Notes: a model not told the origin generated them from the letters alone. Shown: positions 5,498 through 12,616, numbered from the stretch's first letter. The stretch: DNA of 12,715 bases from Actinomyces sp. HMSC035G02 (GCA_001838165.1 KV835888.1:19165-31879), one strand, 5' to 3'. Numbers and translations: made by a program.

Positions 5498-6705
5498 GCT
5501 CGTGCTGCAACTCCCCTAATGATAGCTTCAACGATATTGGCGATGGTTAAACGTATTTCATTAAGTTGTCCTTGTGCTCTAATGGCAGATTCGATCAGGT
5601 CAAAAATAAAATTGTAGGCCATGTATAGCTTGCTGATGGCTCCGTAAATTTCGTCAAGAGCGACTACTAGTTCTGCTGATGCTGCGATCCAGCCCGCGAC
5701 GGGGATTGTGCCTGCAGTTAACAGTCCAAGGCAAGTGGTCTCAATATCTAGGAGCAGGTCGGTAATCAGGCCCGCTAGAATTTTTGTGCCAAAGGATATG
5801 AGGCTCAAGACGGTGGAAGCTGTACCGGCTGCTGAGTGTAGTAGTGTTGTTGCCCCAGCAAGCGCAGCGATGAAGGCATTTGCTGCTTCCGATCCCTTTC
5901 CGGTCCACTCTGAAAGTGCAGGTAGTATTTCGGAATCATTTTCGCCTACTGCAATCAGAGCATCGCCGATTTCTCCCCAGGCTATCGATGCGCGTTGAAC
6001 GGCGCGCCAGTCGCCAATAATGTACTTGAGTAAGTAGTCGTTCAGGAGTGACTGTCCTGTCAGTTGCTCGATAATCCAGTCGACACTTCCGATTATGAAT
6101 CCAGCTTTCCATCTGAGGTCTTCCAATGGTGAGTCTGGAGCTTCGGGTTTCACGAGGTAGGAACTTGCATCCTGTGCTTCCACAATTGAACGGTCAGATG
6201 AGAATGCTCGGCCTGTCCGTTTGCCAAGATAATATGTTTGCCTAATGGAATATTCAGCAAGCTCGGCGAGCCCCTCCAGATTCTGGGTGAAGCGATCATG
6301 ATCTGCTCCGCCGTACCAGCCGGAGGCGCTTCGTTCTGCAGGGCCAAGTTCGGGTCTCTTGGGCATGCTGAAGGGGCTCGGTGAGCCGCCGAGAGCCTGT
6401 GTTGCTGCTGCTAAAACGGTGTGGATATGTTGGTCGGCACTGATGTAGGCATCGATCGTTTGGCCCATGTGGTCGGCTGTGCCGCGGTGTGCATCCTCAA
6501 TCAAGCCGAGCACGTTGTCGCCCGCATCAACAATCATCTTGTTAATCGGATACAAGGCCATGAGTAGAAGCCCCGCGTTCTCCTTCTCAGAGAAGAAATC
6601 GCACCATTGGCGTAAGAAACTGCGAATCTCTTGGGTGTGCTTACATTGTCGTTCGAGCACGGCCTTGGACAAGAACATATCCGCGTATTCGACAGATAAA
6701 GGCAT
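5494..6705 (-). CDS. Large EspC-like/WXG-domain type VII secretion effector-type protein
   Basis: This 403-residue protein combines two type VII substrate-like regions. Residues 1-103 resemble the EspC/DUF2580-type helical hairpin, ending in YISAD (87-91), a YxxxD motif. Residues about 230-300 resemble a second WXG module, with GDWRAVQRASIAWGEIGDAL and then EWTGKGSEAANAF (WTG at 267-269). The last 130 residues are Ala/Gly-rich hydrophobic helices including IPVAGWIAASAELVVAL (334-350) and a final amphipathic helix. No enzymatic toxin domain is visible, so it may act through membrane insertion or have a structural role. ATG 6705 is preferred because GAGGGAAG precedes it; an upstream GTG at 6747 has no ribosome binding site. 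The gene is clearly less GC-rich than the flanks (5521-5580 is about 38% G+C by count), suggesting horizontal acquisition. It heads the minus-strand operon. Confidence 0.78.
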   Translation of the reverse strand: MPLSVEYADMFLSKAVLERQCKHTQEIRSFLRQWCDFFSEKENAGLLLMALYPINKMIVDAGDNVLGLIEDAHRGTADHMGQTIDAYISADQHIHTVLAAATQALGGSPSPFSMPKRPELGPAERSASGWYGGADHDRFTQNLEGLAELAEYSIRQTYYLGKRTGRAFSSDRSIVEAQDASSYLVKPEAPDSPLEDLRWKAGFIIGSVDWIIEQLTGQSLLNDYLLKYIIGDWRAVQRASIAWGEIGDALIAVGENDSEILPALSEWTGKGSEAANAFIAALAGATTLLHSAAGTASTVLSLISFGTKILAGLITDLLLDIETTCLGLLTAGTIPVAGWIAASAELVVALDEIYGAISKLYMAYNFIFDLIESAIRAQGQLNEIRLTIANIVEAIIRGVAARA

Positions 6706-6783
6706 CTTCCCTCGCTTTGTCTCGAATCTTCGATGGTGGATCCTCACCGATGAGGCGTGTGGTGGTGCTCAGCGGTGAGCCGA

Positions 6784-6819
6784 TTCATAGTGTCCTGCAA
6801 AAATAACACAGGTTGTCAA
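6784..6819 (-). promoter_or_regulatory. Possible promoter of the type VII module
   Basis: On the minus strand TTGACA (6819-6814) is a perfect -35 match, and TATGAA (6789-6784) resembles a -10, but the spacer is 24 bases, longer than normal. Either the true -10 is a poorer sequence between them or the site needs an activator. It diverges from the DUF456 gene promoter about 20 bases away, so one regulator could affect both. Confidence 0.3.
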
Positions 6820-6836
6820 AGTTCGGAGCGGCCTTC

Positions 6837-6865
6837 TTGATGGTGGTCAGTCTCGAACGTATGAT
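6837..6865 (+). promoter_or_regulatory. Leaderless-type promoter of the DUF456 gene
   Basis: TTGATG (6837-6842), a 17-base spacer and TATGAT (6860-6865) make a good sigma-70-type promoter. Only six bases separate the -10 from the ATG at 6872, so transcription should start at or next to the start codon. No Shine-Dalgarno sequence is present, consistent with a leaderless mRNA, which is common in Actinomycetota. Confidence 0.75.
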
Positions 6866-6871
6866 CGCTCT

Positions 6872-7366
6872 ATGAGCGTCCTCGGAACCGTCATCGTTGG
6901 CATCGTCATCCTCATCGGAGTGATCGGCGCGGTCGTGCAGATCTGGCCCTCCGCGCCCGTCGTCGGGGGTGCGATTCTCGTGTGGGCGTGGATGACCGGA
7001 ACGCGCGCTGCGTGGATCATCTTCGCCATCGTGGCGCTCGTCCTGATCCTCGGTACGGTCCTCAAGTACGTGATCCCTGCCCGCGGCATGAACAAGGCGG
7101 GAATCCCCCAGTCCACGCTCGTGTGGGGCGCCGTCGGTGGTGTCGTCGGATGGTTCATCGGACTGCCCCTCGGCCTCGTCCTCGGCATGGTCATCGCCAT
7201 CTTCGGAGTCGAATACCTGCGCAGCCGCGACACTGCGAGCGCCTGGACGGCCACCCTCCACGCCCTCAAGGCCTTCGGCTGGACGATCGCCATCGAGCTG
7301 ATCGCTGCGCTCACGAGCGCCACGCTGTGGGGCGTGGGCGTCGCCCTGGTTGCCGCGGGAAACTGA
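6872..7366 (+). CDS. DUF456 domain-containing membrane protein
   Basis: This 164-residue protein is almost entirely hydrophobic, with about five membrane segments. They lie near residues 3-23, 30-46, 47-66, a glycine-rich hairpin at 82-112 (VWGAVGGVVGWFIGLPLGLVLGMVIAIFG shown only as its start and glycine spacing), and 130-160. The Gly/Pro-rich WPSAP turn after the first segment and the hairpin ending in GVEYL fit the DUF456 family, which has no established function. The ATG at 6872 has no ribosome binding site but lies six bases after a strong -10. It stands alone, diverging from the type VII module and 94 bases upstream of purA, which has its own promoter. Confidence 0.8.
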   Translation: MSVLGTVIVGIVILIGVIGAVVQIWPSAPVVGGAILVWAWMTGTRAAWIIFAIVALVLILGTVLKYVIPARGMNKAGIPQSTLVWGAVGGVVGWFIGLPLGLVLGMVIAIFGVEYLRSRDTASAWTATLHALKAFGWTIAIELIAALTSATLWGVGVALVAAGN

Positions 7367-7380
7367 CGCGACCAGCCGGT

Positions 7381-7394
7381 GCCCCGGCCTCGTC
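7381..7394 (+). repeat. Intergenic 14-mer, copy 1
   Basis: GCCCCGGCCTCGTC lies between the DUF456 gene and purA, just before the purA -10. The identical 14-mer recurs at 10078-10091 and 12603-12616, always between genes and in the same orientation. Confidence 0.6.
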
Positions 7395-7404
7395 GTTCCT
7401 CCGG

Positions 7405-7442
7405 TAGGATGGGTCTGTTGCGCGCACCCGCGTAACAGACCC
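7405..7442 (+). promoter_or_regulatory. purA -10 and initial-transcript dyad
   Basis: TAGGAT (7405-7410) is a plausible -10. It is followed immediately by a perfect inverted repeat, GGGTCTGTT (7411-7419) and AACAGACCC (7434-7442), with a 14-base centre. The dyad spans the likely transcription start and leader, so it could be an operator or a leader hairpin. It lacks a T-run, so it is not a good terminator for the upstream gene. Confidence 0.5.
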
Positions 7443-7460
7443 AACTAAACGGAGATACTC

Positions 7461-8741
7461 ATGCCCGCCGTCATCGTGCTCGGCGCCCAGTGGGGCGACG
7501 AAGGCAAAGGCAAGGCCACTGACCAGCTCGGCCAGCACACCGACCTCGTCGTGAAGTTCAACGGAGGCAACAACGCCGGACACACCGTCGTTATTGACGG
7601 CGAAAAGTACGCGCTGCACCTCCTGCCCGCCGGAATCCTCTCCGAAGGCGTCACCCCCGTCATCGGCAACGGCGTCGTTGTCGACCTGGACGTGCTTTTC
7701 GAGGAGCTCGCGGAAATCACCGAGCGCGGCGTCGACTGCTCGCGCCTGCGCATCTCCTCCAACGCGCACATCATCCCGCCCTACAACCGCCTCATGGACC
7801 AGGCGAACGAGCGTGCGCGCGGCAACAACCTGATCGGCACGACGGGTCGAGGCATCGGCCCCACCTACGCCGACAAGATGAACCGCATCGGCCTGCGCAT
7901 CCAGGACCTCTTCCACCCCGAGGAGCTGCGCGCCAAGGTCGAGGCCGCCCTGGCCCCCAAGAACACCATTTTCGAGGCCGTGGACATCCCCACCCTCGAC
8001 CCCGCCGAGGTGTCCGACCACCTGCTGTCCTTCGCGGACCGCATCAAGCCGATGATGTGCGACGTGTCCCTCGTCGTCAACGACGCGCTGGACCGCGGCG
8101 ACACCGTCCTCTTCGAGGGTGGCCAGGCGACGATGCTCGACATCGACCACGGCACCTACCCCTTCGTGACCTCCTCGAACCCGACCGCGGGCGGCGCGCT
8201 CACCGGCTCCGGTGTGGGCCCGACCCGCATCGACCGCGTCGTCGGCGTCGCCAAGGCGTACACGACCCGCGTCGGCGAGGGCCCGTTCCCCACGGAGCTG
8301 GACGACGAGGTCGGCGAGGCGCTGCGCACCAAGGGCGGCGAGTTCGGCGTGACCACGGGTCGCCCGCGCCGCACCGGCTGGTTCGACGCCGTCGTCATGC
8401 GCTACTCGACGCGCATCAATGGCCTGACCGACATCTGCCTGACCAAGCTTGACGTGCTCTCCGGCTACGAGACGATCCCCGTGTGCGTGGCCTACGAGGT
8501 CGACGGCGTGGTCACCGAGGAGATGCCCCTCGACCAGGCCGGCTTCGAGGCCGCCGTGCCCGTGTACGAGGAGCTGCCCGGCTGGAGCGAAGACATCTCG
8601 CAGTGCCGTTCCTTCGACGAGCTGCCCCAGGCCGCCCAGGACTACATCAAGCGCTTGGAAGAGCTGTCGCGCTGCCGCATCCAGTCCATCGGCGTGGGCC
8701 CGGGCCGCGAGGCTACGATCGTGCGCTACCCGCTCATGTGA
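7461..8741 (+). CDS. purA: Adenylosuccinate synthetase
   Basis: PurA (426 residues, the usual bacterial length) joins IMP and aspartate using GTP to give adenylosuccinate, the first committed step from IMP to AMP. The signature QWGDEGKGK is at residues 10-18 with catalytic Asp13, and NAGHTVV places the catalytic His41 at its standard number. [12 protein letters not shown] (about 129-140) is the second conserved IMP-site block. The C-terminal half contains the expected [19 protein letters not shown] segment, and the protein ends [17 protein letters not shown] 7461 follows CGGAGA. It is transcribed alone: its own -10 and leader dyad lie upstream and an 18-bp terminator stem lies downstream. Cytosolic. 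No missing residues are seen. Confidence 0.97.
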   Translation: MPAVIVLGAQWGDEGKGKATDQLGQHTDLVVKFNGGNNAGHTVVIDGEKYALHLLPAGILSEGVTPVIGNGVVVDLDVLFEELAEITERGVDCSRLRISSNAHIIPPYNRLMDQANERARGNNLIGTTGRGIGPTYADKMNRIGLRIQDLFHPEELRAKVEAALAPKNTIFEAVDIPTLDPAEVSDHLLSFADRIKPMMCDVSLVVNDALDRGDTVLFEGGQATMLDIDHGTYPFVTSSNPTAGGALTGSGVGPTRIDRVVGVAKAYTTRVGEGPFPTELDDEVGEALRTKGGEFGVTTGRPRRTGWFDAVVMRYSTRINGLTDICLTKLDVLSGYETIPVCVAYEVDGVVTEEMPLDQAGFEAAVPVYEELPGWSEDISQCRSFDELPQAAQDYIKRLEELSRCRIQSIGVGPGREATIVRYPLM

Positions 8742-8754
8742 CGGTGTGAACGAC

Positions 8755-8799
8755 AGTGGGGGCCGGTGCTGCGACGCAGCACCGGCCCCCACTCGTTTC
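8755..8799 (+). terminator. Strong hairpin terminator after purA
   Basis: AGTGGGGGCCGGTGCTGC (8755-8772) pairs perfectly over 18 bp with 8776-8793 around a GAC loop. Only a short CGTTT follows, so the T-run is poor, as is common for high-GC terminators. It begins 14 bases after the purA stop. Confidence 0.8.
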
Positions 8800-9123
8800 A
8801 CGCGCCATCGTCGGCGCGCATGTACGACAAAGCACGCCGAACCGAATGCGCCTGTCGGCGCGAAGGCCGCTCGTAGCGGCAGAGTTTGGAGCCCGGGGCA
8901 TACCGGTCCGGCGTGCCCCACAACTGTACGACCAGTCAACGCCGGCTCGCATCCCGTGGCGGCGTGCATCAACCCACACGGGGCGTGCGCCACAGCGCAC
9001 CTCCTCGCCGAGGCCGTGGCGGCGTGAAGCGGGTCCGACTCCGTGCCCAGTGCCCTGGAGAGCCGACCCGCGCGAGCGGCCCCTGCCTCGTCGGGCGTGC
9101 ACATGTGGGACCATGGAAGCGTG
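8800..9123. other. Intergenic stretch without a recognised gene
   Basis: About 320 bases lie between the purA terminator and the next start. Long frames exist on several strands but read as Arg/Ala/Pro-rich shadow translations with no family resemblance. I see a small hairpin, GCCGC-TCGTA-GCGGC, near 8868-8882, and GCCCCTGCCTCGTC at 9079-9092, a one-base variant of the 14-mer repeated elsewhere. A promoter for the downstream membrane-protein gene should be here, but I cannot place it convincingly. Confidence 0.5.
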
Positions 9124-10044
9124 ATGACATCGACCCCGCCCACGCGGCGCCGCAGCGGCCAAGGCCGCGGACGTCGCCGCGACACCCTGGCCACCCGGCA
9201 CGTGCCCAACAGCATCGGTACCCTCACCGTTACCCTGCTTGCGGCGGCGACCATCGTCGCGTGGTGGCTGCCCGGGTCTCGCTGGAGTGTCGGTCCCATC
9301 GTCGCGCTCGCGTCCTTCCTGCTGGCCCTCGGCTGGCCGACGCTGGCGCGCCTGCACATGCCGTGGCTCGCCCAGGCGGTCCTCGCCCTGGGTGGGGCGC
9401 TCACCCCCATGGCCGTTGCCTACTGGAAGAACCTCGACATCGCCGTGCCGCTGACGGGCATCACCCTGGTTTTGCTGGTCGCGGCGACGATCCTGGATGC
9501 GCCCGCGCCTCGCGACCACTCCGTGGGGCACACGAGCGAGCACTGGGGCTCCACGGCCCTGAGCGCCGCGCTCGCCTCGTCGGTCACCGGCCTCCTCATC
9601 GTCACCTCCGGCTCCATGTGGGTCTCCCTGACCGTCCACGAGCGCTGGTCCGTCATCGTCCCCATGGCCGCCCTGATCGCCATCGTTGGCGCGGCGGCTG
9701 CGCGCGCCGGGCGCAGCGCGAAGGCCGGCGTCGTCGTCGCGATGCTGACCGGCATCGTCGCGGGGCTCGTCGCCGCGTCGATTGCCTGGTTCCTCGGGCA
9801 GACCTCGGACCTGCTGCCCGTCGTCTTCCCCTTCATCGCTAAGCGTTTTGGTGAATTCGCCGCCTTCCTGACGCTCGGCGGCGTCACCGGCTTCGGCGTC
9901 GGCTTCGCCGTGTCGGTCGTTGACGCGCTCCTGGGTGAGCGCGCGTCCTCCGCGCAGTTTGCCAACGTCCTAGGCCGAGGTGCCGCGAAGTTCCTCGTCG
10001 CCGCCCTGCCCGTCTACGCGATGATCCGCATCGGCGGAATCTGA
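9124..10044 (+). CDS. Multi-pass membrane protein of unknown function
   Basis: This 306-residue protein starts with a basic cytoplasmic-type segment (TRRRSGQGRGRRRDT, residues 6-20), followed by roughly eight hydrophobic stretches. They lie about 28-48, 54-70, 80-98, 106-124, 148-166, 178-196, 205-225 and 232-275, and the last hydrophobic helix ends at the C-terminus (IRIGGI). I recognise no domain, transport motif or catalytic residues. The frame is open further upstream, but ATG 9124 sits behind GGAAG and directly precedes the basic segment; GTG 9121 is an equal alternative. It lies alone between the purA terminator and the FABP gene, with 117 bases downstream. Codon use matches the GC-rich backbone, so it looks native. 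Confidence 0.75.
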   Translation: MTSTPPTRRRSGQGRGRRRDTLATRHVPNSIGTLTVTLLAAATIVAWWLPGSRWSVGPIVALASFLLALGWPTLARLHMPWLAQAVLALGGALTPMAVAYWKNLDIAVPLTGITLVLLVAATILDAPAPRDHSVGHTSEHWGSTALSAALASSVTGLLIVTSGSMWVSLTVHERWSVIVPMAALIAIVGAAAARAGRSAKAGVVVAMLTGIVAGLVAASIAWFLGQTSDLLPVVFPFIAKRFGEFAAFLTLGGVTGFGVGFAVSVVDALLGERASSAQFANVLGRGAAKFLVAALPVYAMIRIGGI

Positions 10045-10072
10045 GGCCCCACGACGGCTGGGCGACCGCGTG

Positions 10073-10091
10073 GCCGCGCCCCGGCCTCGTC
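10073..10091 (+). repeat. Intergenic 14-mer, copy 2 (19-base match with copy 3)
   Basis: GCCGCGCCCCGGCCTCGTC here is identical over 19 bases to 12598-12616 and contains the 14-mer seen at 7381. It lies 59 bases upstream of the FABP gene's -10. Confidence 0.6.
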
Positions 10092-10109
10092 CCTCTTTCG
10101 CTGCCAGCT

Positions 10110-10130
10110 GCGCGCGCCCCGCTCGCGCGC
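10110..10130. terminator. GC-only hairpin between the membrane-protein gene and the FABP gene
   Basis: GCGCGCG (10110-10116) and CGCGCGC (10124-10130) form a 7-bp stem with a seven-base loop. No T-run follows, so it is at best a weak or Rho-assisted terminator; it may also be incidental in such GC-rich sequence. Confidence 0.3.
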
Positions 10131-10149
10131 CCACGTCCACACGAGGCGT

Positions 10150-10155
10150 TAGGCT
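10150..10155 (+). promoter_or_regulatory. Leaderless-type -10 of the FABP/ygfZ/dtd unit
   Basis: TAGGCT at 10150-10155 is followed by six bases and the ATG at 10162, the same geometry as the promoter at 6837-6865. No convincing -35 is visible. GGAG at 10156-10159 could alternatively act as a ribosome binding site for the second ATG at 10165. Confidence 0.45.
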
Positions 10156-10161
10156 GGAGCC

Positions 10162-10824
10162 ATGATGGTGATACCTACTGACCTGCCCACACTCGTCGCT
10201 CCCGTTGCGTGGATGCTTGGAACCTGGGAGGGCTGGGGCATGTACGCCGCCCCCGCCGCCCCCGGCCAGGAAGAACCCGCCGAGGATTCCCCCGTCATCG
10301 AGGAGATCCGCGGCGACGTCGTCGGCGAGCAGATGCGCCTGGTGACCCGCGTGTACGCGGGCGTCGCCTCCGAGCCGATCGACCCCACGTGGGACGCGGC
10401 GAAGGGCCTGTCCGCAATCGAGAAGGGCGACCTGATCAGCGAAGAGACCGTGTACGTGTCTGTCGCCCCCTCCGACGCGCCGCTGCCCCCGCCCGGCCAG
10501 TACAACTCCCGCGAATTCACGGCGACCTCCGCATCCACCGAGGGGCACAGCGCCGTGTGGGACGGCGTGAGCGTCGGCCCGCGCGTGCAGATGGTCTCCG
10601 ACGCGATCGCTCTCGGTGTGGGCGCGACCCGCGTGACGCACCTGGGCCGCATGTTCGGCCTGGTCGCGGGCGAGCTCATGTGGACGCAGGAGCGCACACT
10701 CGACGGCGAGGACGAGGCCGACGTCGAGATCTCCGGCCGCCTGCACCGCACCGAGCAGGCCTCCACTGAGTCCGGCGAGGTCATCGACGGCATCGACGAT
10801 TCCCAGGATGGCTTCCTTGTCTGA
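10162..10824 (+). CDS. FABP family (nitrobindin-like) beta-barrel protein
   Basis: This 220-residue protein has MLGTWEGWG (residues 18-26), the GTWxGxG signature of nitrobindin/THAP4-like heme-binding beta-barrels, annotated in Actinomycetota as FABP family or DUF1794. Alternating strands follow, including MRLVTRVYAG (58-67), SREFTATSAS (about 115-124) and the C-terminal VEISGRLHRTEQ, whose His is a candidate heme ligand. An acidic tail of about 20 residues (SGEVIDGIDDSQDG) extends past the barrel. Family members can bind ferric heme and react with nitric oxide or peroxynitrite; whether this one does is inferred. Two adjacent ATGs make the exact start uncertain by one codon. It overlaps ygfZ by 17 bases, so the two should be co-translated. 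Confidence 0.85.
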   Translation: MMVIPTDLPTLVAPVAWMLGTWEGWGMYAAPAAPGQEEPAEDSPVIEEIRGDVVGEQMRLVTRVYAGVASEPIDPTWDAAKGLSAIEKGDLISEETVYVSVAPSDAPLPPPGQYNSREFTATSASTEGHSAVWDGVSVGPRVQMVSDAIALGVGATRVTHLGRMFGLVAGELMWTQERTLDGEDEADVEISGRLHRTEQASTESGEVIDGIDDSQDGFLV

Positions 10825-11986
10825 GTCTGCGCTCGATTCCGAGTTCGTCGACGAGGCCGTGGCCTCCTTCGGAGCGACCCCGCACTTCGGGGATCCGTCG
10901 GGGGAGCAGTGGGCCCTCGAGGGTGGCCGCGCGCTGGTGCGCCGCCCGGATCTGGCGGTCATCTCCGTGTCGGGGGCCGATCGGCTGACATGGCTGACGT
11001 CGCTGGCCTCCCAGATCGTCACCGACCTCGTGCCCGGCGCGAGCCGCGAGCTGCTGATCCTCTCGCCCGAGGGGCGCGTCGAGCACTGGGCGGGCGCGAG
11101 CGACGACGGGGAGGCGCTGCACCTGATCGTGGAGCGCTCGGACCTTTCGGGGTTCGTGGCGTTCCTCGACTCGATGCGTTTCGCGCTGCGCGTGAACGTT
11201 GAGCAGCGCGACGTCGCCGTGTTTTCCTCGGTGCGCGCGGGCGCGAATACGCCCGAGGCTGTGGCCGGCCTGCCCGGACACCTGTGGACCTGGGAGGACC
11301 CGTGGCCCGGCGTCGTCGAAGGCGGGGCCGCCTACTTCCAGGGCGAGCGCCATCCCGGCGCGCGCACCCCGATGATGTTTCACGCTGTTTCACGCGATGT
11401 GGCGGACGAGTTTGAGGCCGCCTGGCTGTCCGCTTGCCCCGAGTCCGGCTCGCGCCGCCGCGCGGGGTACCTGGCGTGGGAGGCCATGCGCATCGCCGCG
11501 TGGAAGCCGCGCCTGGGCCGCGAGACCGACGCCCGCGCGATCCCGCCCGAGGTGGACTGGCTGCGAACCGCCGTCCACACGGCGAAGGGCTGCTACCGCG
11601 GGCAGGAAACCATCGCCCGCGTCCTGAACCTGGGCCGGCCTCCGCGCCGCCTCGCCTACCTGCAGCTGGACGGCTCGCGCGGCGACCTGCCCGCGCCCGG
11701 CACCCCCATCGAGCTGGGCGGGCGTCAGGTCGGCGTCGTCACCTCCTCGGCCCGCCACGCGGACGAGGGGCCGATCGCCCTCGCGCTGATCGCCCGCGCC
11801 GTGCCCGTGACGACCGTCTTCGATATTGACGGCGTCGCCGCCGCCCAGGAGGAGATCGTGCCCGTGCACGGCAAGTCCTCCGTGTCCCCGGAGACCCGCC
11901 CGGGTGCCGACCTCTCGCGCGAGGCCGGCCAGCGCGGCGGTTCCACGGGCTTCGGCGGCCTCGGCTCGGCCCTGGGGTCGCGCTGA
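10808..11986 (+). CDS. ygfZ: YgfZ/GcvT-like folate-binding Fe-S protein
   Basis: This 392-residue protein is a GcvT-fold relative that helps make or repair certain iron-sulfur proteins with a folate cofactor. The diagnostic KGCYRGQE is at about residues 260-267, with its conserved Cys at about 262. The upstream part has the family's VISVSGADRLTWLTSLASQ segment (about 51-69), where the Asp/Arg-Leu contact region lies. After the barrel, residues from about 360 onward are a low-complexity Ser/Gly/Arg tail not needed for the fold. The start at ATG 10808 lies inside the FABP gene with a weak ribosome binding site, consistent with translational coupling. The stop overlaps the dtd ATG by one base (TGATG). 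Cytosolic. Confidence 0.9.
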   Translation: MASLSESALDSEFVDEAVASFGATPHFGDPSGEQWALEGGRALVRRPDLAVISVSGADRLTWLTSLASQIVTDLVPGASRELLILSPEGRVEHWAGASDDGEALHLIVERSDLSGFVAFLDSMRFALRVNVEQRDVAVFSSVRAGANTPEAVAGLPGHLWTWEDPWPGVVEGGAAYFQGERHPGARTPMMFHAVSRDVADEFEAAWLSACPESGSRRRAGYLAWEAMRIAAWKPRLGRETDARAIPPEVDWLRTAVHTAKGCYRGQETIARVLNLGRPPRRLAYLQLDGSRGDLPAPGTPIELGGRQVGVVTSSARHADEGPIALALIARAVPVTTVFDIDGVAAAQEEIVPVHGKSSVSPETRPGADLSREAGQRGGSTGFGGLGSALGSR

Positions 11987-12438
11987 TGCGCGCCGTCATC
12001 CAGCGCGCCACCTCGGGCGAGGTTCGCGTCGACGGCAGCGTCGTCGGACGTCTCGCTCTTGATGTGCCCGCCGAGGCGGGGAAGCGCCAGGGCCTCGTCG
12101 TCCTCCTGGGCGTCCAGCGCGGCGACGGCCCCGAGCAGGTGGCCACGGTCGCCCGCAAGATCGCTGAGCTGCGCATCCTTGACGACGAGCGTTCCGCGCT
12201 CGACGCGGGTGCCCCGATCCTCGTGATCTCGCAGTTCACGCTGTACGGGGATACTCGCAAGGGGCGCCGCCCCTCGTGGGCTCACGCCGCGCCTGGGGAT
12301 GAGGCTGAGCCCCTCGTCGATGCGGTTGTTGCCGACCTGTGCGGCCGGGGCCTGCACGTCGAGACCGGCCAGTTCGGTGCGATGATGGAGGTCTGCCTGG
12401 TCAACGACGGGCCGTTCACGGTCCTCGTCGAGGCGTAG
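11986..12438 (+). CDS. dtd: D-aminoacyl-tRNA deacylase
   Basis: Dtd (150 residues, typical length) hydrolyses D-amino acids such as D-Tyr from mischarged tRNA, protecting translation. The active-site motif SQFTLYGDTRKGRRPSW is at residues 82-98, with Thr85 in the catalytic position. The cross-subunit Gly-cisPro motif lies in VCLVNDGPFTV (136-146, Gly142-Pro143). The N-terminus MRAVIQRATSGEV is canonical. The protein works as a homodimer in the cytosol. ATG 11986 shares a base with the ygfZ stop, so it is the third gene of the FABP-ygfZ-dtd unit. I see no terminator after it; the 101-bp repeat begins 15 bases past the stop. Confidence 0.95.
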   Translation: MRAVIQRATSGEVRVDGSVVGRLALDVPAEAGKRQGLVVLLGVQRGDGPEQVATVARKIAELRILDDERSALDAGAPILVISQFTLYGDTRKGRRPSWAHAAPGDEAEPLVDAVVADLCGRGLHVETGQFGAMMEVCLVNDGPFTVLVEA

Positions 12439-12453
12439 TTCCCCCGCAACGTC

Positions 12454-12554
12454 GCACGTAATTTCCCTGTCAACCTTTCAGGTGTTGGAATATCGTCGTT
12501 GGAATTGCAACGTTTATGGGCTGTCTCGAAAAGTGACCGAGGGGAATTACGTGC
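12454..12554 (+). repeat. 101-bp dispersed element with inverted ends, copy 2
   Basis: The element starts GCACGTAATT (12454-12463) and ends AATTACGTGC (12545-12554), the same ends, length and orientation as the copy at 631-731. The best-conserved interior is TCGTTGGAATTGCA, followed by GGCTGTCT and AAAAG-x-x-ACCG. It begins 15 bases after the dtd stop and is noncoding. The shared ends and exact length in an otherwise diverged pair argue that the ends are under selection or define a mobile unit. Confidence 0.7.
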
Positions 12555-12597
12555 AACTTTTGGGTGAGGCTCCCAGAGATACACGCCGATAGTTCGT

Positions 12598-12616
12598 GCC
12601 GCGCCCCGGCCTCGTC
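12598..12616 (+). repeat. Intergenic 14-mer, copy 3 (19-base match with copy 2)
   Basis: This is the third exact copy of GCCCCGGCCTCGTC (12603-12616), extended leftwards to 19 bases shared with copy 2. It lies in the 3'-terminal intergenic stretch of the window, probably upstream of a gene beyond the edge. TTGCCG, a 17-base gap and TAGTGG near 12675-12703 might be that gene's promoter, but the match is weak. Confidence 0.55.

Noticed and set aside
6706..6747. Upstream GTG start for the 403-aa type VII protein
   Set aside because: No ribosome binding site precedes it, while ATG 6705 has GAGGGAAG and begins the substrate-like helical region.
8794..9123. tRNA or other structured RNA in the purA downstream gap
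   Set aside because: No cloverleaf, anticodon arm or CCA end could be assembled by eye; only a small 5-bp hairpin is present.
7311..9410. 699-codon open frame on the minus strand opposite purA
   Set aside because: It is antisense to a certain purA gene, has Arg/Gly/Val/His-rich composition typical of GC-rich shadow frames, and shows no domain.
8734..9639. 301-codon minus-strand frame covering the purA terminator and the membrane-protein gene
   Set aside because: Low-complexity Gly/Arg/Asp composition, runs through a perfect terminator stem and opposes a clear membrane-protein gene.
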